Positions 55,979-64,000 of a stretch of 64,000 nt of DNA are shown one piece after another. The number at the start of each line of letters is the position of its first letter. The stretch's first letter is position 1. Position numbers and translations under genes: made by a program. The stretch comes from Coraliomargarita sp. (GTDB taxonomy: Bacteria > Verrucomicrobiota > Verrucomicrobiia > Opitutales > UBA953), in assembly GCA_024638885.1 (NCBI GenBank), contig JAHEJL010000003.1, positions 1 through 64,000 of the forward strand, written 5' to 3'. A model generated the notes under the pieces. That model was not told the DNA's origin, searched no databases, and saw only the letters and a list, made by a program, of their open reading frames with translations.

Positions 55979-56485
55979 TTACTTCAGCGTCTTGATGCCG
56001 GCCAGGAGCTCCTGCACGAGTTCGCGGCTGCGGGCCTTGACCTCGCGGTTGAGCGTGGCTTCCGAGGTGCCCATGGCGCGCTTGGACTGGGCGTAGGACT
56101 GCGCGAGGACGGCTTCCTTGTTGCGGGTGATGGTCGCGTTGTCGCGGACGGCGAGGATGACGTCGGCGTTATAACGGCCGAGGCCGCGGTCGAGGCGGAC
56201 CTCGATGGTGAGCAGCGGGGTGGTGGCTTCCGGGCTCAGGCCTTCGACGGGCTTCGGCACGATGTTGGCGCGGCGCATCTCGAGCTCCATGGCGTCGCGG
56301 ATCTCGCTGCGCAGGTCGGCGTCCTCGGCACGGCTTTCCGACGTCGTGACGTCGATGAAGAAGAAGGTGATGCCGCGGAGCTTGGCGAAGGCCTTGTCGT
56401 CGCCGGAGGCGCGGAGAGGGTCGGCTTGGGCGAAACCGGAGACGGCGGCCAGGGTGGCCACGAGGGCGAGGGCGAGGGAACGCAT
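55979..56485 (-). CDS. small exported protein, unknown function
   Basis: A 168-residue protein with a signal peptide (residues 1-21, MRSLALALVATLAAVSGFAQA) and a mature domain with alternating strands and helices but no recognised motif. No Cys are present. Placed between the OppA-like lipoprotein gene (30 nt upstream) and the HPP gene (19 nt downstream). A periplasmic location is the only solid prediction. Confidence 0.65.
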   Translation of the reverse strand: MRSLALALVATLAAVSGFAQADPLRASGDDKAFAKLRGITFFFIDVTTSESRAEDADLRSEIRDAMELEMRRANIVPKPVEGLSPEATTPLLTIEVRLDRGLGRYNADVILAVRDNATITRNKEAVLAQSYAQSKRAMGTSEATLNREVKARSRELVQELLAGIKTLK

Positions 56486-56515
56486 GGAGTCAGGTTAGAT
56501 GGGCGGGGCGGGCCT

Positions 56516-58180
56516 TCAATCCCCTTTCGCGGGGACGAGCTTCACGCCGGTGAAAGGATGCTGGTCCAGCAGGGTGGGGTGCCAGCCTTGCACCTCGGGG
56601 CGGATGAGGAACTTGTTCTTGTTGAACGCCACGGGCAGCACGGGCGCCTGGCTGACGAGCCGGGCTTCGGCCTGCTGGAAATAACCGAAGCGCTTCGTGG
56701 CGTCGGTCTCCTTGGCGGCGAGCCCGAGCAGGCGGTCGTATTCGGCGTCGCTCCACTTGGAGATGTTCAGTTCGTTGCCGGTGATGAGCATCTCCAGGAA
56801 GGTGTTGGGGTCGTTGTAATCGCCGACCCAGGCGCCGCGGCACAGGTGGTATTCCCCTTTGCGCATCGCCGAGAGGTAGACCTTCCATTCGAGGTTGCGC
56901 AGCTCGACCTCGACGCCGAGTTCGCGACGCCACATTTCCTGGTACGCCTGCGCCATCATCTGCTGGCCTTCGGAGGTCGCGTAAAGGTAGTCGAACTTCG
57001 GCAGCCCCTTGCCCCCGGGGTAGCCCGCTTCGGCGAGGAGGCGGCGGGCTTCGGTCACGTCCTGCTTCCAGCGCGCGGTCGGCTGGAACCCGCCGGTGCC
57101 GGGCGGCGTGAAATGCAGGGCGGGCGTCTCGCCGGCGCGCAGGACTTTTTCCGTGATGAGGTTGCGGTCGATCGCCATGCCGAGGGCCCGGCGGACGCGC
57201 GGATCGCCGAGCGCCTTGCGCGCCGCGACGTCGGCCGGCTTGGCGCCCTTGATGTCGCAGTTCACCCAGACGAAGGCGGTCGAGAGGAACGGATCGAGGC
57301 GGAGCTGCGGGGCCTGCTGCTCGCGGAGTTTCGCGACCTTGTAGGGCGGCACGGCGCCGGTGATGTGGAGCTCGCCGCCGCGGAAGGCGCGCTCTTCGGC
57401 GAAGAGGTCGGAAATCGCGCGGAACTCGACGGCGTTGAGCGAGACTTCTTTGGCGTTCCAGTAGCGCGGGTTCTTGCGGACGACCACGCGGCGGGCCACT
57501 TCCCACGTCTCCAGCGTGAAGGCGCCGTTGCCGACGAGCGAGCCGGGGCGCGTCCACTGGGTATTGAGGGAGTCCATCTTGCCGTGCTGGAGGATCGTGC
57601 CGGGGTGCACGGGTATCCAGCTATGGTGGCAAAGGAGCTGCAGGAAGTAGGGGATGGGATCTTCGAGCTCGATGACGAGCGTGTGCGCATCCGGCGCGCG
57701 CACGCCGACCGACCTGAAATCCTTGGTCTTGCCGGCGTTGAAATCCTTGGCCCCGCGGATGCCGTGGAGCATCGAGGCATATTCGGCGCCGAAGCTCGGC
57801 GTGAGCATGCGTTCGTAGCTGAACAGGAAATCCGCCGAGGTCAGGGCGTCGCCGTTGGACCAGCGGGCCTCGGGGCGGAGGCGGAAGGTCCAGGTCTTGC
57901 CGTCCTTCGACATCGTCCAGCTTGCCGCCACGCCGGGGACCGGATGCAGGTCCTTGGGGTCGTAGCTGACGAGCCCTTCGAACAGCGCCGCGATGATATG
58001 GCTCTCGCTGAGGCCGGTGATCGTCTGCGGGTCGAGGCCCGAGGGCTCCGCCATGTTGTTGATGATCAGGTAGCCTTCGGCGGCCTTCTTCTCGACGGTC
58101 GTCCGTCCGTCGCCGCACCCCACGAGTAGGGTCGCCAGGGCGAGCAGGGCGGCCGTCCAACGGTGCGCGGGGCGAAGCAT
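56516..58180 (-). CDS. OppA/DppA-type peptide-binding lipoprotein
   Basis: A 554-residue SBP family 5 protein. The lipoprotein signal ends in LLVGC (Cys near residue 22). EPSGLDPQTITGLSESHIIAALFEGLVSYD matches the family's start, and the WSNGDALTSADFLFSYERML loop is the typical SBP_bac_5 motif. It should bind oligopeptides outside the inner membrane for an ABC importer. No permease or ATPase genes adjoin it, so it is an orphan, possibly serving a distant transporter or signalling. The ATG at 58180 is preferred to a longer antisense reading. Confidence 0.9.
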   Translation of the reverse strand: MLRPAHRWTAALLALATLLVGCGDGRTTVEKKAAEGYLIINNMAEPSGLDPQTITGLSESHIIAALFEGLVSYDPKDLHPVPGVAASWTMSKDGKTWTFRLRPEARWSNGDALTSADFLFSYERMLTPSFGAEYASMLHGIRGAKDFNAGKTKDFRSVGVRAPDAHTLVIELEDPIPYFLQLLCHHSWIPVHPGTILQHGKMDSLNTQWTRPGSLVGNGAFTLETWEVARRVVVRKNPRYWNAKEVSLNAVEFRAISDLFAEERAFRGGELHITGAVPPYKVAKLREQQAPQLRLDPFLSTAFVWVNCDIKGAKPADVAARKALGDPRVRRALGMAIDRNLITEKVLRAGETPALHFTPPGTGGFQPTARWKQDVTEARRLLAEAGYPGGKGLPKFDYLYATSEGQQMMAQAYQEMWRRELGVEVELRNLEWKVYLSAMRKGEYHLCRGAWVGDYNDPNTFLEMLITGNELNISKWSDAEYDRLLGLAAKETDATKRFGYFQQAEARLVSQAPVLPVAFNKNKFLIRPEVQGWHPTLLDQHPFTGVKLVPAKGD

Positions 58181-58267
58181 GCCGCAGATTAGGCCCGGGG
58201 TCGGCCCGAGGGCAAGGCGTCTGGATGGGCTCTTTACTCCCTCCGGCGGGTTTCCTAGATATCCCGC

Positions 58268-58783
58268 ATGATCACCCCGACCCGTCGCGACCTCGTCGTC
58301 GCCGCCCTGACCGCTTCCGTCTGCCTCGGACTCTTCGGCTTCGTCGGCCAGGACCGTCTCGCCGCGTCCGTGCCGGCGCCCCAGCCCATCATGGGCTCGA
58401 TGGCCTTTGATTGGGAGAAGTTGGTCGTGAAGAAGACCAAGGTCGGCGAGTCCCGGACGATCTGCCGCGCGCCCACCGCGACCCTCGACGAGTTCGAGAT
58501 GCATGTGACGACCTTGGACAAGGGCCAGATGCCGCACCCCGCGCACCAGCACGCCGACGAGGAGCTGCTGATCGTGAAGGAGGGCACCGTCGAGGCGCTC
58601 GTCGCCGGCGACTGGGTGAAGCTCGGCCCCGGCTCGGTCATCTTCCAGGCCGCCAACATCGACCACGCCATCCGCAACGCGGGCGAAGGCCGGGCGACCT
58701 ACCACGTCATCAAGTGGAACTCGCCGGGCATGCTGGCCAAGCGCGAGGCCGCGAAGGCCGCGGCCAAGGCCGCCGCGAAATAA
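58268..58783 (+). CDS. exported cupin-domain protein
   Basis: A 171-residue protein with a twin-Arg signal (TRRDLVVAALTASVCLGLFG) and a cupin fold: PHPAHQHADEELLIVKEGTVEALV and the second motif NIDHAIRN, whose His and Glu can bind a metal. The C-terminal tail is Ala/Lys repeats. Its reaction is unknown. It is divergent from the OppA-like gene and convergent with glnB, with which it shares a terminator. Confidence 0.8.
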   Translation: MITPTRRDLVVAALTASVCLGLFGFVGQDRLAASVPAPQPIMGSMAFDWEKLVVKKTKVGESRTICRAPTATLDEFEMHVTTLDKGQMPHPAHQHADEELLIVKEGTVEALVAGDWVKLGPGSVIFQAANIDHAIRNAGEGRATYHVIKWNSPGMLAKREAAKAAAKAAAK

Positions 58784-58785
58784 GC

Positions 58786-58820
58786 CAAAGAAAAAGGGCG
58801 TCCGAGGGACGCCCTTCTGC
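58786..58820. terminator. bidirectional terminator between the cupin gene and glnB
   Basis: AAGGGCGTCC (58794-58803) and GGACGCCCTT (58807-58816) form a 10-bp stem with a GAG loop. On the minus strand, TTTTTCTTT follows the stem, so it is a strong terminator for glnB. On the plus strand the tail is only CTGCTTGC, so it is weaker for the cupin gene. Confidence 0.88.
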
Positions 58821-58839
58821 TTGCTCCGAACTGGGGGAC

Positions 58840-59914
<1,075 letters not shown>

Positions 59915-59918
<4 letters not shown>

Positions 59919-60700
59919 GCGAGCGCGGCGACGACGGCGTCGCGGATGGCCTTGGCGGTCGGGGCGGCAGCGGTGCCGGCCAGCGGGATGCCGGCCTTGC
60001 GCAGCGCGTCGGCGGTGGTGGCGCCGATGGCGACGGCCTTGGGCTGGCGCGCGCCGGCGTCCGGACGCAGCGAAGCGGCCTGGTGCAGGAACGATTCCAC
60101 CGCGGAAGGGCTGGCGAAGACGATGACGTCGGCGCCGCGGCGACGGAACTCGGCGGCCTCGGGGGATTCGGCGACGGACTTCTCCTCGGTGGCGTAGACC
60201 TTGATGACGTCGACGATCGCCATCGCGCCGTCGGCGAGCAGGCGCGGCAGCTCGGGGGTGTTGAGGTTGCCGGTGACGACGAGGATCTTCTGGTTCTCGA
60301 CGTCGTGCTTGGTCATCAGCTCGCGGCCGAGCGAGAGCGCGTCGTTCTGCGTGGCGGTGAGGTCGGAATCGAGGTGGTACTGGCGCAGGGCCTTCTCGGT
60401 CGCGGGGCCGAGGCACGCGAAGCGCACGCCGCCGACGGAACGGATGTCGGTGAAGCGCTCGAAGAAACGGTCGAAGAAGCCGCGCACGCCGTTGGCGCTG
60501 GTGAAGACGAGCCAGTCGTATTCGCCCATGGCGTCGAGGACCTCGCTCAGCACGGTGTCATCGGGCTCGAACTTGATCTCGAGCAACGGCAGTTCGGAGA
60601 CCGCGGCGCCGGCTTCGGTGAGCGCGGACTTCCAGTCGGCGCCGCGTCCTTCCGGACGGGTGAGGACGACGAGGCGGTCGCGGAGGGGGAGTTTGCTCAT
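59915..60700 (-). CDS. hemD: uroporphyrinogen-III synthase
   Basis: A 261-residue two-lobed protein starting LVVLTRPEGRGADWKSAL, with the conserved YDWLVFTSANGVRGFF in lobe 1 and VIVFASPSAVESFL in lobe 2, and AVAIGATTADALRKAG near the end, as in HemD. It cyclises hydroxymethylbilane to uroporphyrinogen III for haem. The start is 2 nt after the hemC stop. It overlaps trpF by 4 nt. Confidence 0.92.
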
Positions 60701-60702
60701 GT

Positions 60703-61557
60703 TCAGCGGGGCAGGATCTGGCGGAGGATGTCGTCGGCCAAGGCGGAGGCCGCGGCGAGGTCGGTGACGGGGAAAGCGAAGTCGCGGCGGCCGAAGTCGG
60801 CGCGGAAGAGGTGCACGCGGCCCGCGGCGTGGTGGCACGCGAACGCGGTGTGGCAGCCTTCGCCGAGCTTGGCGAGGAACAGGCGCTCGACGGTGACGGA
60901 GTAGGTCGTGGCGGCGCAGCCGGCGGCGGCGAACTGCGCGACCTCGGCCGAGCGCGACTGGATGGCGACGGCGCCCTGGCCGGCGGCGGGCACCATGGAC
61001 TCGAGGGCGACGGGCTCGAACGCGAGGCCGGGCCATGCCTTGATGCCGAGGCGGTTGAGGCCGGAGGCGGCGAGGTAGGAGGCGTCGGCGTCGCCGTTGG
61101 CGAGCTTCTTGAGGCGGGTGTCGACGTTGCCGCGGAGCTCGGTCCACTGGGCCTGCGGGAAGGCGAGGGCGCCCTGCGCGCGGCGGCGCGGGCTGCCGGT
61201 GGCGATGAGCTTCGGGCCGGCGATCTCTCTGCGGCGCACGAGCACGTCGCGCGCGTCCTGGCGCGGCAGGCAGACGGCGATGGCGAGGCCGGCGGGCATC
61301 TCGGTCGGCAGGTCCTTGGAACTGTGGATCGCGAGGTCGGCTTCGCCGCGCAGGAGGGCCTGCTCGAGCTCGGCGGTGAAGAGGCCTTTGCCGCCCTGCT
61401 TCTCGAGCGACCAGCTCGCCTGGCGGTCGCCGGTGGTCGTCAGGATGCGGATCTCGGTGGGGCGGCCGAGCGCCTGCTGCAGGCGGGCGGCGGCGTCGTG
61501 CGTCTGCTGGAGGGCCAGCGGGCTGCCACGGGTGACGATGACGATGGGGCCGGACAT
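60703..61557 (-). CDS. hemC: porphobilinogen deaminase (hydroxymethylbilane synthase)
   Basis: A 284-residue enzyme with GSPLALQQT near the start, the loop IRILTTTGDRQ, HSSKDLPTEMPAGL, which holds the catalytic Asp, and the late GEGCHTAFACH, with the Cys that binds the dipyrromethane cofactor. It makes hydroxymethylbilane from porphobilinogen. The product feeds HemD, encoded 2 nt downstream, and finally the many c-type haems of the act operon. Confidence 0.94.
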   Translation of the reverse strand: MSGPIVIVTRGSPLALQQTHDAAARLQQALGRPTEIRILTTTGDRQASWSLEKQGGKGLFTAELEQALLRGEADLAIHSSKDLPTEMPAGLAIAVCLPRQDARDVLVRRREIAGPKLIATGSPRRRAQGALAFPQAQWTELRGNVDTRLKKLANGDADASYLAASGLNRLGIKAWPGLAFEPVALESMVPAAGQGAVAIQSRSAEVAQFAAAGCAATTYSVTVERLFLAKLGEGCHTAFACHHAAGRVHLFRADFGRRDFAFPVTDLAAASALADDILRQILPR

Positions 61558-61567
61558 GACGGAAGGG

Positions 61568-61900
61568 TTAGCCGCGACGGAGCAGCCAGAGCACGCCCCA
61601 GGCGGCGGGCACGGCGAGGTTGCCGACGAGCAGGGCGGTGGCCGCGAGGCGGAGGAGGTCCCAGCCGCGGTTCATGGTGGCCATCGCGGAAATCACCGCG
61701 CCGCCGAGGGCGATCGGGATGCCCATGCCGACGCCGAGCCAGACCACGCGGTCGTAGGGATCCTGGACGAGGCCGAGGAAGACCTGGCCGCCGCGGTAGG
61801 AAAGGATGCTGGCGGCGTACAGCGCGCCGCCGGCGAGGAGGAGGGAGAACGCCTGGACGACGCCATAGGCGCGGGAGTCGTCTTCGGTGAGTTCGGTGGA
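61568..61900 (-). CDS. small membrane protein upstream of hemC, unknown function
   Basis: A roughly 110-residue protein with three helices (YGVVQAFSLLLAGGALYAASIL, VVWLGVGMGIPIALGGAVISA and LAATALLVGNLAVPAAWGVLWLL). A GTG at 61900 (MSTELTEDDSR) is the best start; a TTG at 61945 would extend it through low-quality sequence. It lies 10 nt upstream of hemC and may be co-transcribed. The family is not recognised. Confidence 0.65.
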   Translation of the reverse strand, partial: STELTEDDSRAYGVVQAFSLLLAGGALYAASILSYRGGQVFLGLVQDPYDRVVWLGVGMGIPIALGGAVISAMATMNRGWDLLRLAATALLVGNLAVPAAWGVLWLLRRG

Positions 61901-61984
61901 CACGCCGTCAGCAAAGACGCCCCCTGCCGGACTTCCAAGTTTCAAGTTTCCCGGGGCGGGAATAATCCGCCCCGGGGACTTGGC

Positions 61985-63820
61985 TCAGTGGCCGCCGAGG
62001 CCTTCGTGCTCCTTGATGTACTCCTGCTTCAGGCCCAGGGCTTCCGGGGCGTGGAGGACGAGCATCTTCATGCGCACGTCGGCCGGGACCGTCGACGCCG
62101 TGGCCTTCGAGACCACGATCATCAGGACGATCGACAGCGGCACGGCCCAGATGGCGGGCTGTTCGCAGAGGATGCGGGCGAGCGGGTGCGCGACCCAGTA
62201 GTCGGCGATGCCCTTGGCGAGCGGATGGTCGGCCCAGTAGGCGGCGAGTTCCGCGGCGTCGGTCAGCTTCTTCGCCTTGGCGACGGCCACGTCGGAGACG
62301 GATGTCAGGGTGATGGACGCGAGCGCGCTGAGGCCGCCGACGAGCATGCCCGTGGCCGCGCCGCGCATGGTCATGCCGCGCCACCAGACGCTCATGAAGA
62401 GCAGCGGGAAGTAGCTGGCGGCGGCGATGGCGAAGGCCTGGCCGACCATGAAGTTGATCTCGAGCGCCTCGACCTGCGAACCCAGGCCGACCGCGGTCAC
62501 GCCTACGATCAGGGCCGACCACTTGAAGGCCTTGAGGCGCTGTTCCGGCGAGGAGGCCGGACGGAGGATGCGGCCGTAGATGTCGTGCGCGAGGGCGCTG
62601 GACATCGAGACGAGCAGGCCGGAGAAGGTCGACATGAACGCGGCGAAGGCGCCGGCGCAGGTGATACCCGAGAGGATCGAGCCGAGGAGCGGATGGTCGC
62701 GGCCGGCGAGCAGCGTGGGCAGTTCGAGCACGACCTTGTCCGTACCCTTGGCGCCGACGGCGTCGTAGAGTTCCGGCGTGAGCGAGCGGCCGATGACGCC
62801 GTAGACGGGCGGGAAGACGTAGAAGACGCCGATCAGGATCATGACCCACATCGTGGTGCGCTTCGCGGCGACGCCGTCCGGGTTCGTGTAGAAGCGGACG
62901 AGGATATGCGGCAGACCGGCGGTGCCGCAGACGAGCGCGATGATCAGCGAGTAAGTGTAGAGGAGCGAGTAGGGCTGCTTGTTCGCTTCGAGCGCGGCCT
63001 TCGCTTCGGGCGTCTTGGCGGCGGCGATGGAGGCGTCGACGGCCTTGGTGGTCAGCTTGCCGAACGGCGCGATCCACTGTTCATCCTTCGGGGCCTTGGC
63101 CGGCAGGGCCTTGCGCTCGATGCCCGCCGGGGCGGCGGCGACGGTCTCCTGGGCGGTCTTGTTGGCCTCGAGGTGCTGCTGGTAGTGGCCGACGATCGAG
63201 GCCAGGACGAAGATCGGCAGGGTGATCGCGAACACCTTGAGCCAATACTGGAAGGCCTGCACGAGGGTGATGCCCTTCATGCCGCCGAGCGACACGTTGA
63301 GGGTGATGACCGCGCCCACGACGACCACGCCGGCCCAATAGGGCAGGCCGGGGAAGATGTAAGCGAGCGTGGTGCCGGCGCCCTTCATCTGCGGCATCGT
63401 GTAGAAGAAGCCGATGAAGAGGACGAAGCAGACGGCGATCTTGCGGAACAGCGGCGAATCATAGCGGCCTTCGGCGAAGTCCGGGATGGTGTAGGCGCCG
63501 AAACGGCGCAGCGGGCCGGCGATGAAGAGCAGCAGGAACAGGTAGCCGCAGGCGTAGCACACCGGGTACCAGAGCGCGTCGTAGCCCGTGGCCATGACCA
63601 TGCCGGCGACGCCCATGAAGGACGCGGCGGACAGGTATTCGCCCGAGATGGCGGAGGCGTTCCAGCCGACGGAGACCGAGCGGCCCGCGACGAAGAAGTC
63701 GCCGGCGCTCTTGGACTTGCCGGCGGTCCAGAAGCCCATGCCGACGGTGATGACGACGGTGACGAGCGAGAAGAAGGCGATCCAAGGGTCGATGCCTTGG
63801 GCGGCGAGGAGGGCGTGCAT
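61985..63820 (-). CDS. actP: acetate-type sodium:solute symporter (SSS family)
   Basis: A 611-residue symporter with about 13 helices. GWNASAISGEYLSAASFMGVAGMVMATGYDALWYP is the ActP-like helix 1-2 region with the sodium site, and FMSTFSGLLVSMSSALAHDIYGRIL matches the SSS signature. A hydrophilic loop of about 60 residues lies near residues 215-275. It takes up acetate or another short carboxylate with sodium. A DUF485 gene is immediately upstream (1-nt gap), the standard yjcH-actP order. The exact substrate is not certain. Confidence 0.9.
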   Translation of the reverse strand: MHALLAAQGIDPWIAFFSLVTVVITVGMGFWTAGKSKSAGDFFVAGRSVSVGWNASAISGEYLSAASFMGVAGMVMATGYDALWYPVCYACGYLFLLLFIAGPLRRFGAYTIPDFAEGRYDSPLFRKIAVCFVLFIGFFYTMPQMKGAGTTLAYIFPGLPYWAGVVVVGAVITLNVSLGGMKGITLVQAFQYWLKVFAITLPIFVLASIVGHYQQHLEANKTAQETVAAAPAGIERKALPAKAPKDEQWIAPFGKLTTKAVDASIAAAKTPEAKAALEANKQPYSLLYTYSLIIALVCGTAGLPHILVRFYTNPDGVAAKRTTMWVMILIGVFYVFPPVYGVIGRSLTPELYDAVGAKGTDKVVLELPTLLAGRDHPLLGSILSGITCAGAFAAFMSTFSGLLVSMSSALAHDIYGRILRPASSPEQRLKAFKWSALIVGVTAVGLGSQVEALEINFMVGQAFAIAAASYFPLLFMSVWWRGMTMRGAATGMLVGGLSALASITLTSVSDVAVAKAKKLTDAAELAAYWADHPLAKGIADYWVAHPLARILCEQPAIWAVPLSIVLMIVVSKATASTVPADVRMKMLVLHAPEALGLKQEYIKEHEGLGGH

Positions 63821-63821
63821 G

Positions 63822-64000
63822 TTACTTGGTCAGGCCGTCCTGGGCGGCTTTGGCTTCGGCGTCCTCGAGCGCGATCGAGCGCTTGATGAAGACGTAGGAG
63901 ATGATCCAGACGAAGGGGAAGAAGAGCACGCCGAGGATCAGCCACGTGAGCGTGAAGCCGGCGATGCGCTGGGCCATGAAGGCCGGCTGGTAGTAGTTCA
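63822..64000 (-). CDS. DUF485 small membrane protein (YjcH-like), truncated by the window edge
   Basis: Only the C-terminal 58 residues are present. One clear helix (about FTLTWLILGVLFFPFVWIISYVFI) is followed by KRSIALEDAEAKAAQ and a stop at 63822. This matches the second half of YjcH-type DUF485 proteins that precede ActP. It is not a pseudogene; its 5' end lies beyond base 64000. Confidence 0.82.
   Translation of the reverse strand, partial: NYYQPAFMAQRIAGFTLTWLILGVLFFPFVWIISYVFIKRSIALEDAEAKAAQDGLTK

Overview
The window is high-GC DNA from a Gram-negative bacterium. Outer-membrane genes (an LptD-like protein, an O/P-type porin, ExbB/ExbD/TonB-like proteins), an Alternative Complex III operon, an FGly-type sulfatase, a Tat-exported GH109-type protein and frequent Tat signals together suggest Verrucomicrobiota, probably an Opitutae-like lineage. 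That placement is inference from gene content; no rRNA or tRNA gene was seen. Coding density is very high. The longest gene-free stretch is 22609-22837, and there are no insertion sequences, CRISPR arrays or phage genes.

Layout: (1) 58-11633 (+) is a ten-gene respiratory operon: actABCDEF, a membrane-anchored cytochrome c, a ccoN-like gene, a ccoO-like gene and a second, paralogous cytochrome c, closed by a bidirectional terminator shared with trxA. The CcoN-like subunit is the most striking object in the window. By eye it has lost nearly all haem and CuB ligands of cbb3 oxidases (Gln, Ala-Ala and Gln-x-Gln where His are expected), so the locus looks like a quinol:cytochrome c machine coupled to a non-catalytic oxidase-like module. 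(2) 11709-15782 (-) holds trxA, two small unknowns, scpA and lptD. (3) 15873-22608 holds glgB with a TPR gene, a sulfatase, a small membrane protein, an Nramp transporter and an Rrf2 regulator with a Cys cluster. (4) 22838-26983 (+) encodes a porin and an SsuABC/TauABC-like importer with operator-like palindromes and an intergenic hairpin. (5) 27038-35815 holds obg, msrB with an A-type Fe-S carrier gene, dus with a BFN gene, an M3 oligopeptidase and typA.

(6) 35825-39651 (-) holds tsaE, a GH109-type gene, and a CPBP protease, cutA and LOG group. (7) 39746-43263 (+) is rpmH-rnpA-yidD, then an LTA-synthase-like transferase overlapping a PAP2 phosphatase. (8) 43247-52801 holds a pseudopilin, a MazG/dUTPase-like gene, a U32 peptidase, a TIM-barrel isomerase, recD2, gph, a His-tailed membrane protein, surE and an McsA-like gene. 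(9) 52889-54974 (+) is exbB-exbD-tonB-like. (10) 54981-58180 (-) holds ridA, an HPP protein, a small exported protein and an OppA-type lipoprotein, and 58268-58783 (+) a cupin. (11) 58840-61900 (-) is a small membrane protein, hemC, hemD and trpF followed by glnB, which has a good sigma-54 promoter. (12) 61985-64000 (-) is an acetate-type SSS symporter with its DUF485 partner, cut by the window edge.

Genes that work together: hemCD feed tetrapyrrole for the many c-type haems of the act operon; ExbBD/TonB and the porin serve the outer membrane; the Rrf2 regulator probably controls the adjacent importer; P-II reports nitrogen status. Two further themes are factor-independent terminators buried inside the 3' coding ends of opposing genes (tsaE, surE) and a recurrent stop-codon context that differs between the respiratory operon and the rest of the window.
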